Shown: positions 6,332-15,430, numbered from the stretch's first letter. The stretch: DNA of 15,971 bases from Eubacterium sp. (GCA_017425345.1 JAFOML010000047.1:1-15971), one strand, 5' to 3'. Translations and numbers: made by a program. The notes: a model not told the origin generated them from the sequence alone.

Positions 6332-6351
6332 ATCTTGTGCCTGCACAAGAT
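6332..6351 (-). promoter_or_regulatory. Inverted repeat at the spoVG transcription start
   Basis: On the minus strand ATCTTGTGC and GCACAAGAT flank two bases. The predicted start of transcription is near 6352, so the repeat covers about +1 to +20. It could be an operator or a 5' stem-loop that stabilises the mRNA. The sequence does not tell which. Confidence 0.6.
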
Positions 6352-6358
6352 TTTCTTT

Positions 6359-6387
6359 ATTATACATGAAGTTCACCCAATGTGCAA
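6359..6387 (-). promoter_or_regulatory. Promoter of spoVG
   Basis: On the minus strand this is TTGCAC, a 17-base spacer and TATAAT, a good sigma-A type match. I see no clear sigma-H site, although a sigma-H promoter is known for this gene in Bacillus. Confidence 0.72.
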
Positions 6388-6501
6388 TAACATTCTGCAT
6401 TAACTCTGCAGGATTTCTTTACTGGAGTATAATTAGTGCCAGGAGCCCGCTGCAGGCAGTAATTGTTTTTTGCAATTCAGAGAGCATTTTTTTACGGTGT
6501 A

Positions 6502-6510
6502 TGATATAAT
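6502..6510 (+). promoter_or_regulatory. Extended -10 promoter of the murC cluster
   Basis: TGATATAAT is a perfect -10 with the TGn extension; no good -35 is seen. It supports the murC start at 6536, since an earlier in-frame ATG at 6470 would lie upstream of the promoter. Confidence 0.6.
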
Positions 6511-6535
6511 GTGTGTCGAAAGGAATGGGAGAGAT

Positions 6536-7927
6536 ATGATAGACCTGAAAAATTACAAGAATATACACTGTATCGGAATCGGAGGCATCGGCCTTTCCGC
6601 GATTGCGGAGATCCTGCTTTCCCGCGGATACCATGTTTCCGGATCGGATATGAAGGAATCGGATATTACCCGCCGCCTGGCGGAGCGCGGCGCCGTGATT
6701 TACAAGGGTCACTTTGCGTCCAACGTAGAGGATGCGGACCTGATCGTTTACTCGGCTGCGATCGCAGAAGAGAATCCGGAGATCATCCGCGCGAGAGAGC
6801 TCGGGATCCCGCTTGCGAGCAGAGCAGAGATCCTCGGCCTTCTGATGGATGAATACGGACTTGGCATCGCGATCAGCGGAACCCATGGCAAGACCACAAC
6901 GACTTCCATGGTCTCGCTGGTACTGGCACGCGCCGGACTGGATCCGACGATCCTCGTCGGCGGCCAGATGGATGAGATCGGCGGCAATGTCCGCGTTGGC
7001 GGAAAACAGTATTTCGTCACAGAAGCATGTGAGTACCGGGACAGCTTTCTGCAGCTTCGTCCGGATATCGAACTGATTCTGAATATCGATTCCGACCACC
7101 TGGATTACTTCAAGAGCATGGAGCATATCGTCGACTCCTTTGACCGGTTCGCAAGAGCGGTTCCTGAGAGCGGACACATTATCGCCTATGACTCCAACCC
7201 GTTCGTCAATGAGGTGATCCACGGCCTGCCGAATGTCATCACGTATGGATATAATAAGAGCTGCACCTACCAGATCAGCCGCGTCCGTTTCGATGAAAAC
7301 GGAATGCCGTCCTTCCGCATGCTTTACCATGAGGATGGAGAACAGACGGATCTGGGCGAGGTCATCCTGAATGTTCCGGGAGAGCATAACATCCTGAATG
7401 CAGCCGCAGCGTTTGCGTGCTGCCACCTGCTGCAGGTGGACCCGGCGCTGATCTGTGAGACGCTTGGAGAATATCACGGAACCCATCGCCGGTTTGACGT
7501 GATCGGTACGACGAAGAAGGGTGTCCGCGTTGTCGATGACTATGCGCACCATCCGACGGAGATCCGCGCGACGCTCTCCGCAGCGCAGAAGCTGCCGCAC
7601 GGCACAGTCTGGTGCTGCTTCCAGCCACACACTTATACCAGAACGCTGGCTCTGTTCGACCAGTTCGTCGACGCGTTTGGCGATGCGGACGTACTCGTGT
7701 TGGCGGATATCTATGCGGCCAGAGAACGGGATATCTTTAACATTTCGTCGGAGAAGCTCTGCGAGGCGATCCAGCGGAAGTACCCGGACAAGAAGGTTTG
7801 CTATATGGACAGCTTTGAAAAGATCGCGGACGCGGTCAGAGAAGGGGCGCAGGATGGCGATCTGGTCATCACGATGGGAGCAGGAGATATTTACAAAGTC
7901 GGCAGGATGATCATGGATGCAGAATGA
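6536..7927 (+). CDS. murC: UDP-N-acetylmuramate--L-alanine ligase
   Basis: MurC adds L-alanine to UDP-MurNAc using ATP, the first step in building the peptidoglycan stem peptide, in the cytoplasm. The 463-residue protein has all three Mur ligase domains: a Rossmann-type GIGGIGLSAIAEIL (14-27), the ATP loop GTHGKTTTT (115-123), EACEYRDSFL (163-172), the NIDSDHLDYF block (183-192), GEHNILNAAAA (282-292) and DDYAHHPTEI (334-343) at the start of the C-terminal domain. I chose the ATG at 6536 because the family begins just before the glycine-rich loop and GGGAG lies four bases upstream. It heads the cluster murC-pth-mfd, and pth follows after 25 bases. This position, divergent from spoVG, differs from Bacillus. 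Confidence 0.96.
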   Translation: MIDLKNYKNIHCIGIGGIGLSAIAEILLSRGYHVSGSDMKESDITRRLAERGAVIYKGHFASNVEDADLIVYSAAIAEENPEIIRARELGIPLASRAEILGLLMDEYGLGIAISGTHGKTTTTSMVSLVLARAGLDPTILVGGQMDEIGGNVRVGGKQYFVTEACEYRDSFLQLRPDIELILNIDSDHLDYFKSMEHIVDSFDRFARAVPESGHIIAYDSNPFVNEVIHGLPNVITYGYNKSCTYQISRVRFDENGMPSFRMLYHEDGEQTDLGEVILNVPGEHNILNAAAAFACCHLLQVDPALICETLGEYHGTHRRFDVIGTTKKGVRVVDDYAHHPTEIRATLSAAQKLPHGTVWCCFQPHTYTRTLALFDQFVDAFGDADVLVLADIYAARERDIFNISSEKLCEAIQRKYPDKKVCYMDSFEKIADAVREGAQDGDLVITMGAGDIYKVGRMIMDAE

Positions 7928-7952
7928 TCTGCCGCATAACCGGACTATAACG

Positions 7953-8537
7953 ATGAGCAACGATTTATATATTATCGCCGGCCTGGGGAACCCGGGCCGC
8001 AAGTATGAGAACACCAGACACAATCTGGGATTCATCACGATCGATCTTCTCGCGGAGGATCTGGGCATCCGCGTCAACAAGCTGAAGTTCAAGGCGCTGA
8101 TCGGAGAGGGCAGGATCGGCAGCAGCCGTGTGATCCTGGTCAAACCGCAGACCTATATGAACAACAGCGGAGAATCTCTGTGGGAGATCGTACAGTTCTA
8201 TAAGATTCCTATGGAGAACCTTGTCGTGATCTACGATGATTTCGATATTCCGGCAGGGACTCTTCGCGTACGGAAATTCGGGAGCGCGGGCACCCATAAC
8301 GGCATGCGCTCCATCATTTATCAGCTGCAGAGCGACCGCTTCCCGCGGATCCGCATCGGCATGGGCAGTGAGGATAAGGGCAACCTGATCAACTTTGTCA
8401 TAGGCGGATTCCGTAAGGAGGAAGTGCCGGTCATGGAAGAGGCGGTGCGGAATGCGGCAGACGCCTGTAAGTGCATCGTCACAGATGGAATCGATCTGGC
8501 GATGAACCAGTATAATACGAGGAAAAAAGATGCGTAG
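7953..8537 (+). CDS. pth: Peptidyl-tRNA hydrolase
   Basis: Pth frees tRNA from peptidyl-tRNA that drops off ribosomes. The 194-residue protein has the family marks GLGNPG (Asn13), TRHNLGF with catalytic His23, KPQTYMNNSG (Asn71), YDDFD (Asp95, likely the partner of the catalytic His) and SAGTHNGMRSI (Asn116). In the last, Thr replaces the usual second Gly. The ATG at 7953 fits the family start, but no clear ribosome site precedes it; it sits 25 bases after the murC stop and may depend on coupled translation. An earlier ATG at 7917 would add 12 residues and overlap murC. The stop overlaps mfd by 8 bases. Confidence 0.95.
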   Translation: MSNDLYIIAGLGNPGRKYENTRHNLGFITIDLLAEDLGIRVNKLKFKALIGEGRIGSSRVILVKPQTYMNNSGESLWEIVQFYKIPMENLVVIYDDFDIPAGTLRVRKFGSAGTHNGMRSIIYQLQSDRFPRIRIGMGSEDKGNLINFVIGGFRKEEVPVMEEAVRNAADACKCIVTDGIDLAMNQYNTRKKDA

Positions 8538-11500
8538 AGGAGTCACCTGTATATCGGGTGTGTCCGAGAGCCGGTCGGCGCGAATGATCGCAGAGACGAT
8601 CGGGAAAGATCACAAAAGGAGTCTGATCATCACAGGTACGGAACCGAGGGCCAGGAGGCTCGCGGATGATCTTTCTTTTTTTGTTTCCCGTCCCGTCCAC
8701 GTGATGCCTGCGGAAGACCAGCTCTTTTTGCGTTTTGAGGCAAGAAACCACGACCGCATGATCGACCGTCTGCAGGCCATGCATGCGCTGCTCACGGATC
8801 CGGACTGCATCGTTGTCGCGCCAGCCTCCGCAGCGATCAAAAAGACACTGCCGCATCGCATCTTTGCCAGCAAGCGCCTCACCATCGCGATGGGAGAGGA
8901 ACATTTTCTCATCGACCTGAAGAAGGCGCTTACGGAGCTTGGCTACGAGCGCATGAGCCTGGTAGAAGGGCGCGGGGAATTCAGCATCCGCGGCGGAATC
9001 CTGGACGTGTTCCCGCCGGAAGCAGACAATCCGTACCGTGTGGAGTTTTTTGACACCGAAGTGGATTCGATCCGCAGCTTCGATATCGATACGCAGAGAT
9101 CCCTCGGGAATCTGAAGAGCATCGAGATCGGCCCGGCAGAGCAGATGCTTCTGGAGCAAAGCGTATTTGCCGAAGCGTCCAAACGGGTCGAGCGCCTCTA
9201 TACGGCGCAGATCCGGCGTCTGGCCAAAAAAGGGGAGGACTATGCGGACGCCGCCCACCGGCTGGAAAAACGGCGCGACGAGCTGAAGGAATATATCGAC
9301 CAGCAGGCAAACGTGCAGCTGCTCGAGAATTATATCCATTACTTTTACGATGAGACGGAGTACCTCTGGGACTACCTGGAGGACGGGGATCTGTTCGTCG
9401 ATGATCCCGCCCGTATCTCAGACATTCTGGATGCCAGAAGCAAGGAGCTTGCTGCAGACTTCCAGGTCATGCTCGAGCGGGGAGAGATCGTTCCGGACGA
9501 TATGAAGATCCTGAGCGGCCGGGATGATTTTCAGAAGTGCTATGCGTATCCTTCGGTCTGCCTGCTGATGCCGTTCCCCAAGACGGTTCGCGGGATCGAT
9601 TCCTACGCGGAGATCCGCAACATCCAGAGTAATCAGATGATGAACTTCAGCGGGCATATGGATCTGCTGGAGAATGAACTATTAGATTTTGTCAGAAAAG
9701 GATATACGATCTATCTCACCTGCGCCAGAAAGGAGCGCCGCCAGAACCTGACGGAGTTCACAGACCGGCTCGGCATCCGGGAAAAGATTATTTTCCGGGA
9801 CGGGAATCTGTCTTCCGGCATGGTGTTCCCGCAGGAGAAGCTTTGCTATATCAGTGACAACGATATCTTCGGGGAGCGTAAGACCCGCCGGAAGCGCCGG
9901 CATCCCGGAAGCGGCGGCAAGCAGATCGAGAGCTTTACCGACCTCACCGTCGGCGATTACGTGGTGCATGAGAACCACGGAATCGGAAAGTTCCTGGGAA
10001 TCGAACCACTGGATATTCAGGGAGAGAAGAAGGATTACCTGAAGATCCGCTATGCGGGCAACGATCTGCTGTACGTGCCGGTCGAGCAGTTTGATATCGT
10101 GCAGAAATATATCGGAGCCGAGGGAGTCGCTCCGAAGATGAATAAGCTGTCCGGGCTGGAGTGGAAGGCGACTAAAGCCCGCGCCCGCGCCGCGATCGCG
10201 GAGATGACCGAAGAACTGATCCGGCTGTATGCGGACCGGGAAATGGCGAAAGGGCATGCGTTCGGGGAGGATACCGTCTGGCAGCGGGATTTTGAGGATT
10301 CTTTCCCCTATGAAGAGACCGCCGACCAGCTGCGAGCGATCGAGGAGATCAAACGCGACATGGAGAAACCCTCCTGCATGGACCGGCTTCTGTGCGGCGA
10401 TGTCGGCTTCGGAAAAACCGAGGTAGCCGCCCGCGCGATCTTTAAATGTATCGCAGATGGAAAACAGGCTGCGATCCTGGTGCCGACGACGGTACTCGCG
10501 AATCAGCACTATCACACGCTGACGGATCGGTTTGAGCGGTTCCCGATGCGGGTGGAGATGCTGTCCCGTTTCCGTACGGAGGCGCAGCAGAAGAAGATTC
10601 TCCAGGACCTTGCGGCAGGGCAGATCGATCTGATCATCGGAACACACCGGCTGCTCTCCAAGGATATCAAATACAAGGATCTGGGGCTCCTGGTCGTGGA
10701 TGAGGAGCATCGCTTCGGCGTAGCGCATAAGGAAGCGATCAAAAAGCTCAAGAACAACGTCGACGTGCTGACGCTTTCGGCGACGCCAATTCCGCGGACT
10801 TTGAACATGTCTCTGACCGGAATCAAGGATATGAGCCTGATCGAGGAACCGCCGGAGGACCGTTACCCCGTGCAGACATACGTCATGGAGCAGGATGATG
10901 CCATGATTCGGGATGCGATCCTCAGGGAGCTGGACCGGGACGGTCAGTGCTTCGTCATATATAACCGCGTGCGGGGGATCCGCCAGGTTGCGGAAAAGAT
11001 CATGCGTCTGATACCGGATGTCCGTATCGGAGTCGGACACGGGCAGATGAGTGAGCAGGCGCTGGAGAACGTGATGACGGATTTTGTCGACCACGAGATC
11101 GACGTGCTGATCGCGACGACGATCGTGGAGTCCGGCATCGACATTCCGAACGCCAATACGCTGATCATCCTGGACGCGGACCGGTACGGGCTTGCGCAGC
11201 TCTACCAGCTCCGCGGGCGCGTCGGGCGGTCGAACCGTCTGGCCTACGCCTACCTGATGTATCAGAAGGATAAGGTTCTGACCGAGGTTGCGGAGAAGCG
11301 CCTCAGGGCAATCCGCGAATTCACGGAGTTCGGCGCGGGCTTCAAGGTGGCCATGCGCGACCTGGAGATCCGCGGCGCAGGCAATCTGCTCGGCAGTGAA
11401 CAGAGCGGACACATGATGAACATCGGTTATGAGCTGTACTGTAAGCTGGTGGACGATGCGGTCCGCGCGCGGCAGGGCGAAGTTGTCAACGAAGCTTCCG

Positions 11501-11967
11501 AAGAAACCTCCGTCGAACTGGCGGTGGCAGCGACGATCCCGAGCTGGTATATTGAAGATGAGACGCTGAAGCTGCAGGTCTATAAGAAGATCGCGGGGAT
11601 CCGCAGCCGGCAGGATGAAGAGGACCTGGTCGATGAGCTGATCGACCGGTTCGGCGAGATCCCGCGGCAGACGATGAATTTGCTTGCGGTATCGAGGATC
11701 CGCGGGCTTGCGGAGGAGCTCTCGGTGCGCAGGATCTATGAACAAAATCATCAGATCCTATTCACCTTCGCCGAGAAAAACCGACTGACGCCGTATGCGG
11801 TTGTCTGTATCAATGACGCGTTTAAAGGACGCGCCTTCGTGCACGGAGGCGTTCCGCCATATATCCGGATCCCGATGATCCCGGAGCGGAAACTGACGGA
11901 CTCGATCAAACTGCTGGAGCTCATCCGGGACAGCAAAGCGCCCGGAGAAGCGGAAGATGTTAAATAG
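8530..11967 (+). CDS. mfd: Transcription-repair coupling factor Mfd
   Basis: Mfd is an ATP-driven translocase that pushes stalled RNA polymerase off damaged DNA and brings in UvrA. The 1145-residue protein has the expected order: UvrB-like N-terminal region (about 1-330), a CarD-type polymerase-binding domain at about 468-530 (FTDLTVGDYVVHENHGIGKF), Walker A GDVGFGKTEVA near 623, DEEH near 723, LSATPIPRTLNMSLTG, then the second helicase domain with VATTIVESGIDIP-like text and QLRGRVGRSN. GAGNLLGSEQSGH marks the translocation (TRG) region, and the C-terminal regulatory domain ends the protein. GAGG lies 7 bases before the ATG, which overlaps the end of pth. The N-terminus is slightly shorter than in Bacillus but complete in its motifs. 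Confidence 0.97.
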   Translation: MRRGVTCISGVSESRSARMIAETIGKDHKRSLIITGTEPRARRLADDLSFFVSRPVHVMPAEDQLFLRFEARNHDRMIDRLQAMHALLTDPDCIVVAPASAAIKKTLPHRIFASKRLTIAMGEEHFLIDLKKALTELGYERMSLVEGRGEFSIRGGILDVFPPEADNPYRVEFFDTEVDSIRSFDIDTQRSLGNLKSIEIGPAEQMLLEQSVFAEASKRVERLYTAQIRRLAKKGEDYADAAHRLEKRRDELKEYIDQQANVQLLENYIHYFYDETEYLWDYLEDGDLFVDDPARISDILDARSKELAADFQVMLERGEIVPDDMKILSGRDDFQKCYAYPSVCLLMPFPKTVRGIDSYAEIRNIQSNQMMNFSGHMDLLENELLDFVRKGYTIYLTCARKERRQNLTEFTDRLGIREKIIFRDGNLSSGMVFPQEKLCYISDNDIFGERKTRRKRRHPGSGGKQIESFTDLTVGDYVVHENHGIGKFLGIEPLDIQGEKKDYLKIRYAGNDLLYVPVEQFDIVQKYIGAEGVAPKMNKLSGLEWKATKARARAAIAEMTEELIRLYADREMAKGHAFGEDTVWQRDFEDSFPYEETADQLRAIEEIKRDMEKPSCMDRLLCGDVGFGKTEVAARAIFKCIADGKQAAILVPTTVLANQHYHTLTDRFERFPMRVEMLSRFRTEAQQKKILQDLAAGQIDLIIGTHRLLSKDIKYKDLGLLVVDEEHRFGVAHKEAIKKLKNNVDVLTLSATPIPRTLNMSLTGIKDMSLIEEPPEDRYPVQTYVMEQDDAMIRDAILRELDRDGQCFVIYNRVRGIRQVAEKIMRLIPDVRIGVGHGQMSEQALENVMTDFVDHEIDVLIATTIVESGIDIPNANTLIILDADRYGLAQLYQLRGRVGRSNRLAYAYLMYQKDKVLTEVAEKRLRAIREFTEFGAGFKVAMRDLEIRGAGNLLGSEQSGHMMNIGYELYCKLVDDAVRARQGEVVNEASEETSVELAVAATIPSWYIEDETLKLQVYKKIAGIRSRQDEEDLVDELIDRFGEIPRQTMNLLAVSRIRGLAEELSVRRIYEQNHQILFTFAEKNRLTPYAVVCINDAFKGRAFVHGGVPPYIRIPMIPERKLTDSIKLLELIRDSKAPGEAEDVK

Positions 11968-11977
11968 GAGGTAACAG

Positions 11978-13273
11978 ATGCTTTTTAAGAATATCACGAT
12001 CCTGGATGAGAACTTTCAGATCCGGACCGGTATGAACGTAGGAATCAAGGGCAGCCATATTGCCTATATCGGAGAGAAACTGCCGGCGGATGCGGAAAGC
12101 TATGGTGAGACGGTAGATGGAAGCGGAAAGCTGCTGATGTCCGGTTTCTATAACGCCCATGCGCATTCCCCGATGGCGCTCATGCGCGGTTATGGGGAGA
12201 ACCTGGCCCTGCAGGACTGGCTCGGCAAGCGGATCTTCCCGTTTGAGGACAAGCTCACCGGAAGCGCGGTCTACTGGGGCACCTTGCTCTGCATGGCAGA
12301 ATCCCTGCGTTACGGTATCGTTTCCACGTCCGATATGTACTACTTTGTTTCTGATATGGTCGAGGCTGTCGTCGACAGTGGAGCGAAAAACAACATTTCC
12401 CGTTCGATCGTTAACCCGATGGGAGATCCGTTTGAAAGCATGGAATCGGTAGCGGAGATGCGGAACGCGGTTCGGCAGTTCCAGGGCGCAGGGGACGGAC
12501 GTGTCGTGATCGAGACCAGCCTGCATGCGGAATATACCAATGATGAAGCAACGGCGCGCGCGCTGGCGGCTTATGCTGCGGCGGAGAACCTCGGCATGCA
12601 CGTGCATGTTTCCGAGACAAAGCTCGAGCACGAGGAGTGTAAGCAGCGTCATAACGGCCGTACTCCGGTGCAGTACCTGGCGGACTGCGGGCTGTTCGAT
12701 ACACGCTCGCTGGCAGCGCACTGCGTCTGGATCGAAGGGGAGGACTACGATATCCTTCGGGAGAAAGGCGTTACGGTCGTGACGAATCCGATCAGCAATC
12801 TGAAGCTGGCAAGCGGTATCTGCGACAGCGCGGCAGTGCTTTCGAACGGCATCAATCTGGCGATCGGAACGGACAGCGTCGCGAGCAACAACAATCTCGA
12901 CTTCCTGTCGGAGATCAAGACACTCGCGCTGCTCGGCAAAGTGAAGGCAATGGATCCGACGGTGATCACGCCGGCACAGGCTTTGTATGCGGCGACCCGC
13001 GGCGGCGCGCTCGCTCAGGGCAGAGACGACTGCGGCCTGCTGAAGGAAGGCTTCCGCGCCGACCTGATCATGCTGGACATCGCGGAGACGAACATGGCGC
13101 CGGTCCACGACCTGATCAATAACATCGTCTATTCCGCCGATGCAGGGAACATCCGCATGACCATGGTGGATGGCAAAATCCTTTACAAAGATGGCGAATA
13201 TGTTACAATTGATAAAAATAAGACCATTGCGATGGTTCAGAAGGAAACAGAAGGGATTCTGGCCCGCCTGTAG
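11978..13273 (+). CDS. Amidohydrolase, MTA/SAH deaminase-like family
   Basis: The 431-residue protein is a metal-dependent amidohydrolase of the cytosine deaminase/TRZ-ATZ group, closest in look to 5-methylthioadenosine/S-adenosylhomocysteine deaminases (MtaD). Metal ligands are visible as HAH (His61, His63), His210 in HVHVSETK and Asp299 in GTDSVASNNNLD. Glu213 and His248 (AAHCVW) are the expected catalytic residues. The region MRGYGENLALQDWL after the HxH is typical of the family. Such enzymes turn adenosine-type by-products of SAM use into inosine forms, but other amino-purines are possible substrates. AGGAGGTAACAG precedes the ATG, 10 bases after mfd, so it belongs to the same transcript. 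A gene of this kind between mfd and the flippase is unlike Bacillus, where spoVT lies there. Confidence 0.87.
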   Translation: MLFKNITILDENFQIRTGMNVGIKGSHIAYIGEKLPADAESYGETVDGSGKLLMSGFYNAHAHSPMALMRGYGENLALQDWLGKRIFPFEDKLTGSAVYWGTLLCMAESLRYGIVSTSDMYYFVSDMVEAVVDSGAKNNISRSIVNPMGDPFESMESVAEMRNAVRQFQGAGDGRVVIETSLHAEYTNDEATARALAAYAAAENLGMHVHVSETKLEHEECKQRHNGRTPVQYLADCGLFDTRSLAAHCVWIEGEDYDILREKGVTVVTNPISNLKLASGICDSAAVLSNGINLAIGTDSVASNNNLDFLSEIKTLALLGKVKAMDPTVITPAQALYAATRGGALAQGRDDCGLLKEGFRADLIMLDIAETNMAPVHDLINNIVYSADAGNIRMTMVDGKILYKDGEYVTIDKNKTIAMVQKETEGILARL

Positions 13274-13299
13274 GGGTGGCGGGACCTGAAGGGGTTAGC

Positions 13300-14934
13300 A
13301 TGGCAGATAAAGTTGGGAATAAGTTTTTAAAAGGCGCGGCAGTCCTTGCTCTTGCCGGCATACTGATGAAGGTGCTCGGCGCGGTCTTCCGCATTCCGCT
13401 TACCAATATGATCGGAACGGATGGTATGTCCTACTACGGTGTCGCGTACTCCATATACGGCGCGCTTGTAGTGCTTGCGACTGCCGGAATTCCGGTTGCG
13501 ATCTCACGTCTGGTCTCGGAGAATATCGCGATAAACCGTTATCGGAATGCGCATCGCGTCTTCCGCGTAGCGCTCGTTATGATGACCGGGATCGGGCTGA
13601 TCACATTTCTGATCTGCTTCTTTGGCGCGGAGATGATCGCCTCGCTTGTCAAAAATCCGGAGGCGGCGCTTGCTGTGCGGGCTACTGCGCCTGCGCTGCT
13701 TCTTGTGCCGATGTTCTCCACGTTCCGTGGGTATTTTAACGGCCGGCAGAATATGAATCCGACCGCGATCTCAGAGCTGACAGAGCAGCTCGTGCGCTGC
13801 GGGGTAGGGCTTTACCTTGCTTACCGTTTCTATAAAGTCAATCTGATCTACGCGGCAGCCGGCGCATCATTCGGCGCATCGGCCGGCGCGCTGGGTGGAC
13901 TTGCGATCATTTTCCTGATCTTCCTGATGAACCGGAGAGTGTTTCAGACCAAGATCGAACGCGGGGATCAGGAAATCGAGTCGAAGAAATCGATCGCGAA
14001 GCAGATCCTTATCATTGCGATTCCTATCATTATTGGTTGTGAAATCATGCCGATCATGACCCTGGTCGACACGAGTATTGTCATGCGCGTGCTGCAGAAT
14101 ACGGGGTGGACCTATGCGGAAGCGAAAGACCTGTATGGGCTGTTCAGCGGATTCTGTAATGCGCTGATCGCATTCCCGCAGATGTTCACGCAGGCCGTGG
14201 CTGTCAGTCTGGTGCCTGCTGTATCCGCGCAGTTTAAACTGCGGAATATGCAGGGCGTCCGTGATACGATCGTTCTCGGTAAACGCACGACCATGATTAT
14301 GGCGTTCCCGTGCGCGTTTGGTATTTTCGTGCTGGCGGAACCGATCCTGAAGCTTTTGTACTTCGCGCAGCCGGAATCCTGTCACGAAGCAGCGCCGATC
14401 CTGATGGTCATGGCGATCAGCATTATCTTCCTCGCGGACATGCAGACCTCTACCAGCGTGCTGCAGTCGGTCGGGAAGCAGATGGTTCCGGTACGGAATC
14501 TGGCGATCGGCTGTGTGCTGAAGGTTTTTGCTACATATATATTGGTTGGAATACATAGTGTGAACGTCATGGGCGCGGCGATCGGCACGATGATCGCTTA
14601 TGTCGTCGCGATGTTCCTGAATGCTTATGCGGTGAAGAAGTATACCGGTGCCGGCGGCGCGTTTGAAAGGACCTATATCAGGCCTATGATCGCTGCTGCT
14701 ATTATGGCGGCCTGCGCTTTCGGTATATACCGCGCGCTGATGATGGCGCCTGTCTGGAACGGGCATAGTGAAGTGGGAGCAAGCGGTCTCTGTACGATTA
14801 TTGCGATTCTTTGCGCGATGGTGATCTATGCAGTTCTGATATTCCTGGTGAAGGTAATCACTGTGGAGGAGCTGGAGCAGATCCCGATCGGCCGCAAGCT
14901 TGCTAGAATAGTGCGGAAGTTTATACGCAATTAA
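13300..14934 (+). CDS. Polysaccharide/lipid II flippase of the SpoVB/MurJ (YtgP) type
   Basis: The 544-residue integral membrane protein belongs to the MOP/MVF flippase superfamily, with about 14 hydrophobic segments. The N-terminal block FLKGAAVLALAGILMKVLGAVFRIPLTNMIG, then YGVAYSIYG, GIPVAISRLVSE and FRGYFNGRQNMNPTAISELTEQ are typical. Members carry undecaprenyl-linked precursors across the membrane: YtgP (MurJ) acts in growth and SpoVB in spore cortex synthesis. The place after mfd matches spoVB of Bacillus; sequence alone does not decide between the two, so I give no symbol. AAGGGG lies six bases before the chosen ATG. A GTG 24 bases earlier is a weaker choice. The gene lies 26 bases after the deaminase stop, and I see no terminator after it. 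Confidence 0.9.
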   Translation: MADKVGNKFLKGAAVLALAGILMKVLGAVFRIPLTNMIGTDGMSYYGVAYSIYGALVVLATAGIPVAISRLVSENIAINRYRNAHRVFRVALVMMTGIGLITFLICFFGAEMIASLVKNPEAALAVRATAPALLLVPMFSTFRGYFNGRQNMNPTAISELTEQLVRCGVGLYLAYRFYKVNLIYAAAGASFGASAGALGGLAIIFLIFLMNRRVFQTKIERGDQEIESKKSIAKQILIIAIPIIIGCEIMPIMTLVDTSIVMRVLQNTGWTYAEAKDLYGLFSGFCNALIAFPQMFTQAVAVSLVPAVSAQFKLRNMQGVRDTIVLGKRTTMIMAFPCAFGIFVLAEPILKLLYFAQPESCHEAAPILMVMAISIIFLADMQTSTSVLQSVGKQMVPVRNLAIGCVLKVFATYILVGIHSVNVMGAAIGTMIAYVVAMFLNAYAVKKYTGAGGAFERTYIRPMIAAAIMAACAFGIYRALMMAPVWNGHSEVGASGLCTIIAILCAMVIYAVLIFLVKVITVEELEQIPIGRKLARIVRKFIRN

Positions 14935-15004
14935 TTTGTTGTATTCGGTATACAAGAAAAGGCTAAGAATCGCATACTTTCAAGGATTTTATGCTCCAAA
15001 GCTA

Positions 15005-15033
15005 TTGACAAACGCTACGAAAAATGGGACAAT
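15005..15033 (+). promoter_or_regulatory. Promoter of hup
   Basis: TTGACA (15005-15010), a 17-base spacer and GACAAT (15028-15033). The -35 is perfect and the -10 fair. A second TATTAT at 15053-15058 could serve as another -10 but lacks a good -35. The stretch 14935-15105 otherwise holds only the leader with its strong ribosome site. Confidence 0.65.
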
Positions 15034-15105
15034 GACAAATGTGAGGAGCATGTATTATCTGTAATGATTACGGGTTTAATACAGGAGTTTAAGGAGGATT
15101 AATAA

Positions 15106-15384
15106 ATGAATAAAGCTGAATTGGTTGCTGCAGTTGCAGAGAAAACGAATTTCACGAAGAAAGATGCAGAAGTTGCCATCAACGCATTCCTGGCCGCTGT
15201 AGAAGAGTCTCTGGTTAAGGGAGATAAGGTACAGCTGATCGGATTTGGTACTTTCGAGACCAGAGAGAGAAAAGCTCGCCAGGGCAGAAACCCGCGCAAG
15301 CCGGATGAGACCATCGAGATTCCAGCTTCCAAGGCACCTGTTTTCAAGGCCGGTAAGGCTCTGAAGGATGCTGTGAATAAATAA
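15106..15384 (+). CDS. hup: HU family DNA-binding protein
   Basis: This 92-residue protein is a standard [16 protein letters not shown] at the start, the [20 protein letters not shown] signature at 46-65 with the DNA-intercalating Pro63 at the tip of the arm, and [13 protein letters not shown] at the end. HU dimers bend and compact DNA in the nucleoid. AAGGAGGAT lies about 7 bases before the ATG, one of the strongest ribosome sites in the window. With its own promoter and strong terminator it looks like a highly expressed single gene. The codons are plainer and more AT-rich than in the neighbouring mfd. HU near mfd and rqcP is a common arrangement in Clostridia. Confidence 0.96.
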   Translation: MNKAELVAAVAEKTNFTKKDAEVAINAFLAAVEESLVKGDKVQLIGFGTFETRERKARQGRNPRKPDETIEIPASKAPVFKAGKALKDAVNK

Positions 15385-15398
15385 TCGGCTATTATCGC

Positions 15399-15430
15399 CG
15401 GGGGCAGCGGTTGCTGTCCCCGTTTTTTTT
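15399..15430 (+). terminator. Strong rho-independent terminator of hup
   Basis: A 10-bp stem CGGGGGCAGC/GCTGTCCCCG with one G-T pair and a GGTT loop is followed by eight T. It begins about 15 bases after the hup stop. Confidence 0.95.

Noticed and set aside
6470..6535. Upstream ATG for murC adding 22 residues
   Set aside because: It lies before the predicted -10 element at 6505-6510, and the added residues do not fit the family start.
9682..11751. Very long minus-strand open frames opposite mfd
   Set aside because: mfd is intact with all motifs. The antisense frames are open because of its codon bias and lack ribosome sites and recognisable domains.
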